Below are positions 27,086 to 36,321 of a stretch of DNA of 64,000 nucleotides, in pieces (position 1 is the first letter of the stretch; every line of letters starts with the position of its first letter). A program made the translations under genes and the position numbers. The notes under the pieces were generated by a model, which searched no databases, was not told the DNA's origin, and worked only from the letters and a program-made list of their open reading frames with translations. Source of the DNA: Butyricimonas faecalis (GTDB taxonomy: Bacteria; Bacteroidota; Bacteroidia; Bacteroidales; Marinifilaceae); contig NZ_CP032819.1 in NCBI RefSeq assembly GCF_003991565.1, positions 868,001-932,000 of the forward strand. The letters run 5' to 3'.

Positions 27086-28105
27086 ATGTACAGACGGTTT
27101 CTCAATAATGACGACTATCTTGGGATAATTACTCCGGAAGCCCTGGCACAACTCACGCGGGGCAATGATGCACGATTCATCCAGGCGGAAGAATCGACGG
27201 AGATGAGTATCGTGGAATATTTGTCGGAGAACTACGAGATTGAAAAGGAACTTGCAAAAGGAAAATATATCGCCGAATACGACCGTCGGATTACCTATCC
27301 CGTGGGTGTGCATGTCTATTTCGAGGGACAAATCCATGAGGTGATACGCTCCGTCAGCGGCTATCGCAAGCCGGCAACGGTTGTCTATTGGGAAGAGAGT
27401 TCTGATATCCGTGTCGATGCGGGACAAGTTGTAAATTATTCCCAGTTCAACACCTATTATCCGGGAGATAAAGTGAATTATAACGGCATTGTTTATACTT
27501 GTCTTAATGAAAACGGGTACAAGTTCGATGATGTCCGTATCCCGTTGGTCGGCGGTTGGATCGAGGCGGAAGCCTCGTTATGGCAGCCTGTCGAGTATCC
27601 TCTGTGGGCAGTCGTCGAGTATGAAGGAGCATTCTATACTTTGATGACGCTTGAAGGTTTCGATTACAATCTTGACCCGATGGTTTCCGACTGCTGGGGA
27701 GCCATAGCCGATTACGATTCATCATACAATGCCTATGAGTTGTCGGAACACGAATATGTCGTTTATGACGGACGGGTATTTTACCCGGAAACGGATGTGA
27801 ACGCGGACACACCGCAAGTCGGGCAGAACCTCTCGTTGCATGACCCCCGCAACTACAATCTCAAGAAGCACATGGTCCGGCTGGCCATCTACGAACTCAC
27901 GAAACTCATTGCTCCGAATAATGTCAGTGTTGTCCGCATGCGCGATTACGAGGATAGCATGAAATGGCTCAATGATGCCGCCAAACTACGGCTTAATCCG
28001 CAGATTCCCCGCAAAGTCGATGACTCGAAGAAACCTGTCACCGACTGGCAACTGGCTACTTTCCAGACGGATTATGATCCGTATAAGAATCCGTGGATGG
28101 TGTAA
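27086..28105 (+). CDS. Phage-like structural protein with repeated beta modules
   Basis: 339 residues. The middle holds several related segments (YPVGVHVYFEGQIHEV, YYPGDKVNYNGIVYTC, YPLWAVVEYEGAFYTL, LSEHEYVVYDGRVFYP) that resemble carbohydrate-binding or tail-fibre-like modules with a YNGxxY core. The C-terminal part (MVRLAIYELTKLIAP...LNDAAKLRLNPQIPRK) looks like phage head-completion/DUF1320-type proteins. It follows the terminase by 15 bp. Probably virion-related; the exact role is not known. Confidence 0.5.
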   Translation: MYRRFLNNDDYLGIITPEALAQLTRGNDARFIQAEESTEMSIVEYLSENYEIEKELAKGKYIAEYDRRITYPVGVHVYFEGQIHEVIRSVSGYRKPATVVYWEESSDIRVDAGQVVNYSQFNTYYPGDKVNYNGIVYTCLNENGYKFDDVRIPLVGGWIEAEASLWQPVEYPLWAVVEYEGAFYTLMTLEGFDYNLDPMVSDCWGAIADYDSSYNAYELSEHEYVVYDGRVFYPETDVNADTPQVGQNLSLHDPRNYNLKKHMVRLAIYELTKLIAPNNVSVVRMRDYEDSMKWLNDAAKLRLNPQIPRKVDDSKKPVTDWQLATFQTDYDPYKNPWMV

Positions 28106-28558
28106 ATAGAAAAAGTATTAGGTATCAGAGAAATAATTGTTACATTTTTTCAACTGACTAAATAACAGAAGAATGTCGATGCCTTATACCTTACGAGCAA
28201 CTAATCAAATCTAGCATCTCGTTACTTATCTAAATTTTTTAATTAGTAATATCTGGTAAATGCCGGAATTCCGGAATGAGGGATAGAAAAGTGAAAGAAC
28301 TCTTTCGTACAAAAAAACAGATTTTCGGGCATTGAAAGAATAATTGATAATCAGTTATTTGTGCTGTTTTTTGACCAAAAACTTGTTTTTTGGACAGAGC
28401 AAAAATTGTCTTCTCAATTAAAAGATGGGAAACTCGCAGTCTTTATATAGCGAGTATTTCTTCCTACACCCTCTTTCTGTATAATCCCCATCTCTTCCAT
28501 TTTTGAGATAAACACTCGAACCTGTCTGTCAGAACCTTGATATTATCTGATTACAGAA
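28106..28558. other. Intergenic region, no gene seen
   Basis: AT-rich, without a supportable ORF. It contains the left copy (28255-28296) of a direct repeat that also occurs at 30620-30660, on the other side of the ATPase/DUF4276 genes. Confidence 0.6.
28255..28296. repeat. Direct repeat, left copy, flanking the ATPase/DUF4276 module
   Basis: GGTAAATGCCGGAATTCC continues through AATGAGGGATAG to GTGAAA. It matches 30620-30660 with two substitutions and about one indel, in the same orientation. It contains the palindrome CCGGAATTCCGG. It may mark a module boundary or be a copy of an interspersed palindromic repeat. Confidence 0.7.
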
Positions 28559-29257
28559 TCAGCAGTCTATCAACTTTTCTATCCATTCATTGAAGTGACT
28601 GCACCGGGCACGAAGTTCATCCATGCCGACACTTTTGGTAACATCTTTGCCGGTAGCCGGCTTATTGTAGTTGTAATGCTGTTTTTTGTCTCCTTCTATC
28701 GCCTTGATAATACGTTTGCTCGGAGCCGTTTCCGGACTATTGTTTATCAGCTCGGGGTTGCTGGTTTTCTCCAGGTCTTTTTTCAGCTGTTCGCAGCGTT
28801 TCTCACAACCGGGGTAACGCTTTGCCAGATAGTCAATACCGCAAAAGAGCAGAGCTTCAAATTCATGCAGCTGAATATAGGGAATGAAACGACTATCGTT
28901 GATTGCTTCAGCAAACGCCGTTTCCAATGCTGCGACACGGGCGTAAGGCTCACCGATTGCTTTGGCTGCTTCATAACCGGGAAAATCATCCGGCAATGCG
29001 TAGAGGTCGAACATCGTTGTGAAAACATGACGTTCGTATTCGCCGTCCATCTTCATTTTCCGCAACAGTTCTAGGTCTGTCACCGCCTGAGCATAGCTCA
29101 GCATTCCACCACGGGCATTCTTTTTCTTGTTAGTGGTAATCAGGATGCTTTTTACACCTGCCACACCTTGCGCTTGCAGGTAGGGACGCAACACTTCCTC
29201 CACAAATCCCTGTTCCGTCTGTCCCTCACAAAGGACATGAATAATCTTCGCTTTCAT
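28559..29257 (-). CDS. DUF4276 family protein (TOPRIM-like), partner of AAA ATPase
   Basis: 232 residues from the ATG at 29257, which overlaps the ATPase stop codon as ATGA and implies translational coupling; a longer frame from 29320 lies inside the ATPase gene and is rejected. The family motif VLCEGQTEQGFVEEVL lies at the start and HEFEALLF in the middle, with acidic residues placed as in TOPRIM-type nucleases. DUF4276 proteins are commonly encoded with AAA15/AAA21 ATPases in putative anti-phage or toxin systems. The function of the pair is inferred. Confidence 0.85.
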   Translation of the reverse strand: MKAKIIHVLCEGQTEQGFVEEVLRPYLQAQGVAGVKSILITTNKKKNARGGMLSYAQAVTDLELLRKMKMDGEYERHVFTTMFDLYALPDDFPGYEAAKAIGEPYARVAALETAFAEAINDSRFIPYIQLHEFEALLFCGIDYLAKRYPGCEKRCEQLKKDLEKTSNPELINNSPETAPSKRIIKAIEGDKKQHYNYNKPATGKDVTKSVGMDELRARCSHFNEWIEKLIDC

Positions 29258-30387
29258 ACGGGACGTCCTCCTATGATGTTTTTGTCCCAAAGTTCGCTCA
29301 CCGTATAGTTCTGAAGCCAAAGATGATATTCTTTGGCGTCAAGGTGAGTGACAGAGGTTGCCTGCGTTTCCTTGTTCATTTCCACCACAGAGATATCGCC
29401 GATGTCGAAATGATCGACCAAATCCTTGCTCTGCGTGGCAATAATGACCTGTGCGTGTATGGACGCATCCTTAATCATTTCTGCCAGCTGGCTGATGGCA
29501 TAGGGATGCAAGCCAAGTTCCGGTTCATCCAAAATGATGACGTTGGGCATTGTCTGGGCAGGCTGCAGAAGCAAGGCGGCCAGGGCAATGAAACGGATAG
29601 ATCCGTCGGAGAACTGGTAGGCATTGAAACGATAGTCCGTGGCAGAATTATCTATCCACCGGAGAGAAATGATACCACCCACGGGCTCCAGATAGAAGTC
29701 CTGGAACTGGGGAACTACGTCACGGACATAGTCAACAATCCGGTTGTAGGCATCCTTGTAGTTCTCCCGCAGGAACAGCAGGAAAGAAGGCAGATTGTTT
29801 CCGTGCGACTGGAGGTAATTGGCCGTCTCGACGGGACAAGCCTGACGTAGCGGCCCCTCTGTCGATGAATCGTGAAACTGATATACCTTGCAGTAAGAAA
29901 GCATCTGGAAAATAGTTTTGGCAACCGGATCCTCACACTCTGCGAGAGCGGACTCCTTGAAATTCGGTTCCAGTGCTATCTCATAGGGCTTTTTCTCCCC
30001 CTTGCGATGCCATGTAATCCGCTCTTCCGTGATAATCAGCCTGTCGGGAGTGGCATTGGCCAATGAAAAGCCATAAACATCCATGGAATTGCTGTCGGCA
30101 AACTTCAGTTCTCCGGACATGACCGGTGTCCGTTTAATGCCGTAATGCAGCAAGGCATGAGACGTGCCCGATATTTCCACATATCTCCCGAATGACTTGC
30201 TCATCATGTAGCTCAGCATCCGGAAAAAACTGATGATATTGCTCTTGCCTGCACCGTTGGCACCCAACAAGATGCTGACATCACCCAGCTTCAAGGTCAC
30301 AGGTCTGTCATAGGCTATGGATTTATATCCTCTGATCGTGACTTCTTGTAATTTAGTCCTTTGGTATGTCTTTGCCATTATCGTCAT
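29254..30387 (-). CDS. AAA_15/AAA_21 (RecF/OLD-like) ATPase
   Basis: 377 residues. Walker A GANGAGKS at 42-49, Walker B VIILDEPELGLHP and a downstream IATQSKDLVDHF segment place it with SMC/ABC-like ATPases of the AAA15/AAA21 group. No own nuclease domain is present; the DUF4276 protein encoded next probably supplies it. The pair resembles the ATPase plus TOPRIM logic of OLD, RloAB and PARIS defence systems. The start could also be Met4. It is flanked by direct repeats, so it may be inserted cargo. Confidence 0.88.
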   Translation of the reverse strand: MTIMAKTYQRTKLQEVTIRGYKSIAYDRPVTLKLGDVSILLGANGAGKSNIISFFRMLSYMMSKSFGRYVEISGTSHALLHYGIKRTPVMSGELKFADSNSMDVYGFSLANATPDRLIITEERITWHRKGEKKPYEIALEPNFKESALAECEDPVAKTIFQMLSYCKVYQFHDSSTEGPLRQACPVETANYLQSHGNNLPSFLLFLRENYKDAYNRIVDYVRDVVPQFQDFYLEPVGGIISLRWIDNSATDYRFNAYQFSDGSIRFIALAALLLQPAQTMPNVIILDEPELGLHPYAISQLAEMIKDASIHAQVIIATQSKDLVDHFDIGDISVVEMNKETQATSVTHLDAKEYHLWLQNYTVSELWDKNIIGGRPV

Positions 30388-30619
30388 ATTATTGATTGAA
30401 TTACAAAAATAACCATAAATCCCAATACGAACGAAGGAATGCTCAAAAAACTATAGAGTTAATTTGTCCGGAGTCTGAAGGCATAAATAAGAAATCTGTT
30501 TTTCTTTTTAGCTAGGTCGGATTTTCAGTTCTGCTATGTGTTTCTTCTTCTCCAAGCCCTTTGTGGTAAATCCTTCACATCGAAATGGGAAAAAGACGTG
30601 CAGAACAAGCGGAACACTC

Positions 30620-30660
30620 GGTAAATGCCGGGATTCCTGAATGAGGGATAAAAAGTGAAA
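30620..30660. repeat. Direct repeat, right copy, flanking the ATPase/DUF4276 module
   Basis: GGTAAATGCCGGGATTCC and on to GTGAAA, the counterpart of 28255-28296. Together they enclose 2.3 kb. The rest of the 30388-30708 gap shows no ORF. Confidence 0.7.
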
Positions 30661-30708
30661 CGCCTGCCAATGATAACAAAACCAGCAGGCGTCATTTATT
30701 ATATTTTG

Positions 30709-31074
30709 TCATTTTACGAATGTGACATCTCCTTCCACAACTTCCCAGTCGTCGATTTCAGCTCCTATTCCCGGTGTGCGAAGCCCGTCCGTACCGAGTA
30801 TAAGCGAGATTTGACATTCCTGTCCCGCTTTGAAATTCGGAATGGACAGGTAATCATAGACCATTTCATTCAAGTGAACTTGGATGAAAGGCTCTACCGG
30901 GCTGTAGTCTAACGGCAAGGTGGCAATGTAATGTCCGTCGCCGGTATGGTCTTCCGCAGCCACAGACAAGAAGTTACCGTTGCCGTCCATACAATTGAGC
31001 CAAATGTCTGCCTCTGTTATGCTGCCGATGTCTTTGTCCGCCTGCAATACGACATTCACCTTCGGTACTAACAT
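30709..31074 (-). CDS. Small protein resembling the C-terminal part of Mfa/Fim-type fimbrillins
   Basis: 121 residues from ATG 31074 (preceded by an AG-rich stretch); ATG 31107 is an alternative giving 132. There is no signal peptide. The ending (NFKAGQECQISLILGT, then GAEIDDWEVVEGDVTF) resembles the last strands of Mfa-like_1 fimbrillins, so it may be a truncated fimbrillin or a free-standing domain. It is the last gene of the capsule operon, 36 bp after wecB, an odd place for a fimbrial domain. The assignment is a resemblance only. Confidence 0.5.
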   Translation of the reverse strand: MLVPKVNVVLQADKDIGSITEADIWLNCMDGNGNFLSVAAEDHTGDGHYIATLPLDYSPVEPFIQVHLNEMVYDYLSIPNFKAGQECQISLILGTDGLRTPGIGAEIDDWEVVEGDVTFVK

Positions 31075-31110
31075 ATTTCTTCTGGTGAATGTGTCAAGAA
31101 AATACAAAAG

Positions 31111-32271
31111 TTACAACCGAACATTAAGTGTTTGCGTTATACGCATACACGCTTTTCCGTCACCGTAAGGATTAATGGCTTTACTCATTTGCTCATAAGC
31201 AGATGCATCATCCAATAAAATCGATACCTCGGAGACAATTTTGTTATAATCGGTTCCTACCAATTTTACCGTTCCTGCATCCAACGCCTCCGGACGTTCG
31301 GTGGTGTCACGCATCACCAGTACCGGTTTGCCTAACCCCGGAGCCTCTTCCTGAATACCACCGCTGTCGGTAAGGACAAGGGTCACTTTTTCCATCAGGA
31401 ACACGAAACTCAGATATTCCAATGGTTCGATAAAGAACATATTTCCCAAACTATTCAAATTCTCCCCGAATACTTCATGGATAGGTTTGCGGACATTGGG
31501 GTTCAAGTGCATCGGATAGACAAAGTCCACATATGGATATTTTGCCGTCAGATCCTTAATGGCTGTGCACATGCTGATGAATCCGTCTCCGAAATTTTCA
31601 CGTCGGTGTCCGGTTATCAAAACGAGTTTCTTGCCATCAGCAAGCCGTGAGGTATCGTAACCCGCTTTTTCCAGCACCCCGGCAAGTTCTTGTTGTAGAG
31701 CTCCGTCAGTCTTTATTTTATCAACAACGATATGAAGGGCATCGATGACCGTATTCCCTGTTACGGTTATCTTGTCCTCCTGCACACCTTCCGTCAACAG
31801 ATTTTTCTTGCTTAAAGCGGTCGGAGAAAAGTGATAGGTGGCAATGCGCCCTGTTATTTGTCTGTTCATCTCCTCCGGCCAAGGGCTGTATATGTTGTGG
31901 GTACGCAGGCCCGCTTCTACATGACCTACAGGGATCTGCTGATAGAAAGCTGCGAGTGCGGCGGCAGTAGAAGTGGTTGTGTCACCGTGCACCAATACCA
32001 CATCAGGTTTCGCCTTGTTCAACACATCACGCATCCCGGTCAGCACACGGGCGGTTACATCATACAGATCTTGCCCCTGCTTCATGATGTTCAAGTCATA
32101 ATTCGGCTTGATATCGAATATCTGCAACACCTGATCGAGCATTTCACGATGCTGCCCCGTCACGCAGACGATTGTTTCAAAGTCTGCTGATTTTTTTTGG
32201 AACTCCTTCACCAACGGAGCCATCTTAATGGCCTCCGGACGAGTCCCGAAGACCAGCATTACCTTCTTCAT
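31111..32271 (-). CDS. wecB: UDP-N-acetylglucosamine 2-epimerase (non-hydrolysing)
   Basis: 386 residues, full length. N-terminus [18 protein letters not shown], the conserved [26 protein letters not shown] and [11 protein letters not shown] motifs identify WecB. It converts UDP-GlcNAc to UDP-ManNAc, the substrate of the WecC dehydrogenase encoded upstream in the same operon. Together they supply UDP-ManNAcA for the capsule repeat unit. Confidence 0.96.
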   Translation of the reverse strand: MKKVMLVFGTRPEAIKMAPLVKEFQKKSADFETIVCVTGQHREMLDQVLQIFDIKPNYDLNIMKQGQDLYDVTARVLTGMRDVLNKAKPDVVLVHGDTTTSTAAALAAFYQQIPVGHVEAGLRTHNIYSPWPEEMNRQITGRIATYHFSPTALSKKNLLTEGVQEDKITVTGNTVIDALHIVVDKIKTDGALQQELAGVLEKAGYDTSRLADGKKLVLITGHRRENFGDGFISMCTAIKDLTAKYPYVDFVYPMHLNPNVRKPIHEVFGENLNSLGNMFFIEPLEYLSFVFLMEKVTLVLTDSGGIQEEAPGLGKPVLVMRDTTERPEALDAGTVKLVGTDYNKIVSEVSILLDDASAYEQMSKAINPYGDGKACMRITQTLNVRL

Positions 32272-32275
32272 TGTT

Positions 32276-32974
32276 CTATAATTTTTTAGTTATCAGCCAC
32301 CAGGCATACTTTATCAAGTGAATTTGCCGTTTTATTCTTTTCGGTTCTTTGAGCAACCGATAGGCAAATTCAAGATTGTGGTTCACCCACCATTTAGGAG
32401 CCCTTTCCACATGGCCAGTATATACATCGAAGCTGCCGCCTAATCCTTGAAAGATGGCTTTGTGTCTATGCTGTATTTCTTCCATCAGTAATTCCTGTTT
32501 AGGAGACCCCATAGCCACAAATACCACATCAGGTCTTTTTTCGGTTATGTCTTTTATAAGTCTTTCCCGTTCCTCGTTTGCCTTGATATATCCATCCCGA
32601 TAACCGATAATGTGAATCCCTGCATATTCTTTACGCAGTTTAGACACAGTTTCTTCTATGATTTGAGGTTTACCACCTATCAAATAAAAAGTCTTTTCTC
32701 TATAAAATTGAGCTACAATTTTGAGCCACAACTCACAACCGGGAATTTTACACGCATTTTCAAAACCTTTTTGTTTGAGAGCCATTTGTGCGCCGGCTCC
32801 ATCGCAATACCCTATGTTCCGATTGATAATTCCTCGTGTCTGATCTGTAGCATGTAAAATTTTCTCAGCATTTATGGCTACTAATATGCCCTTATTATCG
32901 TTTACAAAAGACAACAAAGACTGTTCGGAATCGAACGGATATATTTCGACTCCGTTTAAAGAAACTTTATTCAT
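32276..32974 (-). CDS. WecG/TagA/CpsF-family glycosyltransferase
   Basis: 232 residues. Family features are [24 protein letters not shown] (nucleotide-sugar site), [13 protein letters not shown] and [17 protein letters not shown]. Members add ManNAc or ManNAcA to GlcNAc-PP-undecaprenol, so this enzyme probably makes the second step of repeat-unit assembly. It is 4 bp upstream of wecB. With a WecA-like transferase, WecB and WecC in the same operon, it fits an ECA-like linkage. Confidence 0.92.
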   Translation of the reverse strand: MNKVSLNGVEIYPFDSEQSLLSFVNDNKGILVAINAEKILHATDQTRGIINRNIGYCDGAGAQMALKQKGFENACKIPGCELWLKIVAQFYREKTFYLIGGKPQIIEETVSKLRKEYAGIHIIGYRDGYIKANEERERLIKDITEKRPDVVFVAMGSPKQELLMEEIQHRHKAIFQGLGGSFDVYTGHVERAPKWWVNHNLEFAYRLLKEPKRIKRQIHLIKYAWWLITKKL

Positions 32975-32988
32975 TTATGTTGGAAATT

Positions 32989-34182
32989 TTATATTGCGAG
33001 TAAATAATGCGACATTGCATTAAACATAAATGCATTACTCCATCGCATATACGAGATTTTAGAACTGATGCCAGGTTTTAATTGGTAGTAGAAATACCCC
33101 TTTTTATCTTGCATATTTCGGATTGTCCATTGCAATACTTTTTTGGCAAGTTCCTCATATTTTTTCATCTTATGTAGGCGGGTCAATGTTATCAATAGCT
33201 GCCCTGGACAATGGATGTCAATAGGATACATTCGGTTATCATAATATTTAGGAGTTCCGTCCGCTTCGAAAAAATGATTGACATAGTAGTCGAAACCTTT
33301 TTCGATGTAACCATTGAAAGCATGATCCTCTGTCAACTCTTGATAAGCGATCAGCGCATCTAAATTATATCCTGTATGAAAGCTGTCTACCCAATTCTGT
33401 ACGGGGAGCATTCCATATACCCAAGCCCCGTCTTCCCGTTGCCCGGAACAACAGGCTTTAATGGATAGCTCCGCTAGTCTTTTGTATTCCTCCTGTTGTG
33501 TATAATAAAAACAATAACTCAACAATCGAGAACCGAGCAGCGAAGCATTGAACACAGTGTCATTACCCTCTAACGGACTATAAGAAAAGAGAAAGCCACC
33601 ATTATACGGCGTGCGATGCAAATCTTTTATTACAAAATCCGCTGCACTTAATGCAATCTCCAAATAGTGTTTGTTCCTAGTTATTTCATATGCCTGCATC
33701 AGTGCCGTGGCACAGAAATTTGTAGCAACTACTGTGGGCGTGAATTTGGGAAAAAGAAACAGACGGCGTGCCTGCCAATCGAAGTTATACCCCCAGCAAG
33801 CACCGCTGTAGCCTTTAGATTGTAAGGATATAAGCAACTCTGCCAATTCTTCAATCCGAGCCTTTATCATCTCCAACGTTCCCATTTTTTCGGATAATTG
33901 CGGATGATTTTCCACAACTTTATACAGATTGCAATATCCGGACAAGAACAGCCCGATACCTTTTGCGTTATACTCTTTCGGAACGAAAGCCATCCGTCTC
34001 ATATTGAAAGGGCAACGCTTGAAACCTTGTATGACCATCAATCTGCACAATACAGACTTTTTCAGCAGCGGAATTGCCTGAAAAATTTTAGAGTTGAGAC
34101 CATCATACGGATCCCAACCCTTGAAATGTTCAGTCTCACAATAAATTTTTAGCTTATAAAAAGCATCTGCAATATCATTCAT
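32989..34182 (-). CDS. Capsule locus protein with alpha/alpha-toroid (six-hairpin-like) fold
   Basis: 397 residues, no signal peptide. Repeating helical segments with patterns such as GYSGACWGYNFDWQ, NGGFLFSYSP, REDGAWVYG and FHTGYNLDALIAY look like an (alpha/alpha)6 barrel as in epimerases, glycosidases or terpenoid cyclases. Similar proteins in Bacteroidetes capsule loci are often labelled delta-aminolevulinic acid dehydratase, which the sequence does not support. It may edit or epimerise the sugar chain. The role is unknown. Confidence 0.6.
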   Translation of the reverse strand: MNDIADAFYKLKIYCETEHFKGWDPYDGLNSKIFQAIPLLKKSVLCRLMVIQGFKRCPFNMRRMAFVPKEYNAKGIGLFLSGYCNLYKVVENHPQLSEKMGTLEMIKARIEELAELLISLQSKGYSGACWGYNFDWQARRLFLFPKFTPTVVATNFCATALMQAYEITRNKHYLEIALSAADFVIKDLHRTPYNGGFLFSYSPLEGNDTVFNASLLGSRLLSYCFYYTQQEEYKRLAELSIKACCSGQREDGAWVYGMLPVQNWVDSFHTGYNLDALIAYQELTEDHAFNGYIEKGFDYYVNHFFEADGTPKYYDNRMYPIDIHCPGQLLITLTRLHKMKKYEELAKKVLQWTIRNMQDKKGYFYYQLKPGISSKISYMRWSNAFMFNAMSHYLLAI

Positions 34183-34191
34183 TGGTGTTAT

Positions 34192-34680
34192 TCATTTTGT
34201 CAAGAATGGCATACGGCCATCTTTATACTTTGGGTTTGTCTCAATCGCATAATCAAGATTCTTTCTCCAGCCAATAATCTTTGCCGGACATCCTGCTACA
34301 ATAGCACCTTTGGGAACACTTCGGTTGACAAATGAATTTCCAGCGATTACCACATCATCTTCTATTACAACAGGGCCAGCAATAATAACATTAGGTCCCA
34401 CCCAAACATTATTCTTTAGACAAGGAACTTCTTTATATGGAAACTGCCGTACAGTAGAAAATCGCAATCCTAATACGCAATTTTCTCCGATTTCTGTTCC
34501 CGGTATTAAGACAGTGCTAATCCCTTTGCACACACAGTATGACCCTTTTCCTATTTTTGAATCAGCGGTTATTTTTGAATTGAAAATGAGAAAAATCAAT
34601 AGTTGTACGATTTTGGGCAAAACCGGAATATGGCGTTCAAATAGCCAACGTTCTACCCTATAGAATGATATAATGTCCAT
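34192..34680 (-). CDS. Serine acetyltransferase-like left-handed beta-helix acyltransferase
   Basis: 162 residues from ATG 34680. An upstream ATG (34731) would overlap the preceding gene, so the internal start MDIISFYRVERWLFER is preferred. Hexapeptide repeats (GKGSYCVCKGISTVLIPG, IGENCVLGLRFSTV, NVWVGPNVIIAGPVVIEDD) give the beta-helix. CysE-like members in capsule operons acetylate the polysaccharide or a sugar precursor. Confidence 0.85.
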   Translation of the reverse strand: MDIISFYRVERWLFERHIPVLPKIVQLLIFLIFNSKITADSKIGKGSYCVCKGISTVLIPGTEIGENCVLGLRFSTVRQFPYKEVPCLKNNVWVGPNVIIAGPVVIEDDVVIAGNSFVNRSVPKGAIVAGCPAKIIGWRKNLDYAIETNPKYKDGRMPFLTK

Positions 34681-34691
34681 ATGAATTAATC

Positions 34692-35120
34692 CTACCGTTT
34701 TCTTATAAATTTTGCGGGATTTCCTGCCCAAACTTCATTGGCTGGTATATCTTTGGTCACAACAGAACCTGCTCCAATTATAGCTCGCTCTCCAATTGTT
34801 ACAGGTTTTACCACCAAAGTATTCATTCCGAGATAGGCGCCTTTGCAGATATGAACCTTCCCCCTGTCGTAACTTCCAGTATTAGGATTCATGAAATGTG
34901 TTACTATTTTCACCCCCGATGTCAAACGAACACCTTCTTCGATAAAAATATCTTGTGGATAATTTGTGTCAAATATGACGCCCTCACCGATAAACGTTCT
35001 TTTGGGGCTGATTATCTGCACTCCACCCCATTTGCAAACTAATGGTCTCCATGCCCTTGATTTCATGGGTAGATGTTGGAGGTGTAAAAATATTAGCTTC
35101 TTGATTCTCAGAATATTCAT
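34692..35120 (-). CDS. Hexapeptide-repeat acetyltransferase (WbbJ/maltose O-acetyltransferase type)
   Basis: 142 residues. Beta-helix repeats with TFIGEGVIFDTNYP, IEEGVRLTSGVKIVTH and the C-terminal IGAGSVVTKDIPANEVWAGNPAKFI, typical of sugar O-acetyltransferases. The start codon overlaps the stop of the upstream glycosyltransferase (ATGA). It probably O-acetylates the capsule repeat unit. Confidence 0.9.
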   Translation of the reverse strand: MNILRIKKLIFLHLQHLPMKSRAWRPLVCKWGGVQIISPKRTFIGEGVIFDTNYPQDIFIEEGVRLTSGVKIVTHFMNPNTGSYDRGKVHICKGAYLGMNTLVVKPVTIGERAIIGAGSVVTKDIPANEVWAGNPAKFIRKR

Positions 35121-36157
35121 AGCTCAATATATTTCTTTAGTGTATTTTCAAATTTTCGGACAACAACGGATGCAACAAAATGGGTTTTCGCATATTCGGA
35201 ATTATATATTGATACACTCCTCATTTTAGCAGGATTCTCGATATATGGTTTCATTGCTTCTGCAAAAACTGCCGGATCTAACGAACTTGATATATATCCC
35301 ATCTTTCCATTTTCAAAGAAATCTATTAGGCCACCCACTTTTCTGGTAAAAATAGGGAGTCCGAAAATCATTGCTTCCAAAACCACAGTTGGCATACCTT
35401 CCGTATAACTTAGAAACAAATACATATCGGCGTTAATGTATTCCTTTTTAAAATCTTCCCCACGTAACTCTCCAGTAAAACGGACATCCTTTATTTTCTT
35501 ATTCTCAACATATTGTTTCAACATAGGAAGTTCTGAGCCATCACCGACAAAGGTCAATGTCAGATCCTTGTATTGTGACTTAAGTATTGAAAATGTATCG
35601 ACTGTTTCATATACACCCTTGGCCTTTTCTATTCGCCCGCTATACATAATGTTTTCGGCTTTTCCTTGTCTCATCGAAAGGTCAAAACCTGAAATAAAAT
35701 AATCGGGTACTTTTGTCGAAGTTAGATGTATATCAGATTTTATCCCCCTCCTTATCAATTCATTCTTGAAATCTTGGGATAACACAAAAATACACAAGGC
35801 CTTATTCAAATTGGCACTTATCCATTTCCAATCTGCATTTTTAGCATACTCGAAATTGAAACCATGAATAAATACGGATGTTTTCTTTCTGAAAAATCGG
35901 CAAATGTTTAAATATATAAAATCTCGTTTTAAGGCTTTATCTCCAAGCGATGGGTTAAGTAGTACTATATCAGGTTTAAAGCAAATCAATCGGATTATAA
36001 AACGGATAATTAAAAATGGATAAAATATATTACGCCAAGGCTTACGACCGAAATAAAAATATTCAATATTTTCTTTCCAATACTCTTTAATCCCTAAATA
36101 ATAATTAGTTACTCCTCCATATCCGGATTTAGTGGGAACAGTTATTAATACCCTCAT
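35117..36157 (-). CDS. GT4-family glycosyltransferase
   Basis: 346 residues from ATG 36157 (MRVLITVPTKSGYGGVTNYY); an earlier ATG at 36199 adds a hydrophobic stretch and is less likely. The GT-B fold is recognised from the N-terminal glycine-rich loop (KSGYGGVTNY), the middle MYSGRIEKAKGVYETVD and the C-terminal EGMPTVVLEAMIFGLPI nucleotide-sugar site. It adds a sugar to the lipid-linked repeat unit; donor and acceptor are unknown. Confidence 0.9.
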   Translation of the reverse strand: MRVLITVPTKSGYGGVTNYYLGIKEYWKENIEYFYFGRKPWRNIFYPFLIIRFIIRLICFKPDIVLLNPSLGDKALKRDFIYLNICRFFRKKTSVFIHGFNFEYAKNADWKWISANLNKALCIFVLSQDFKNELIRRGIKSDIHLTSTKVPDYFISGFDLSMRQGKAENIMYSGRIEKAKGVYETVDTFSILKSQYKDLTLTFVGDGSELPMLKQYVENKKIKDVRFTGELRGEDFKKEYINADMYLFLSYTEGMPTVVLEAMIFGLPIFTRKVGGLIDFFENGKMGYISSSLDPAVFAEAMKPYIENPAKMRSVSIYNSEYAKTHFVASVVVRKFENTLKKYIEL

Positions 36158-36321
36158 TGTTAGTGTTTCAATTGATATGATTAAAATAATTAAGAACATT
36201 GAACATCAACGGTTAATCTATTTTCGTTTTCTGATGTTATGCCTTTTTGGTTGTTCGTATTGGTAGCTATCCATAGACCATACATCAGCACGATGAGAAA
36301 TTCAGATTACAAAATTTTTCA

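Noticed and set aside
29255..29320. Longer start of the DUF4276 protein at 29320
   Set aside because: The extra residues lie within the ATPase gene and the internal ATG forms an ATGA overlap typical of coupling.
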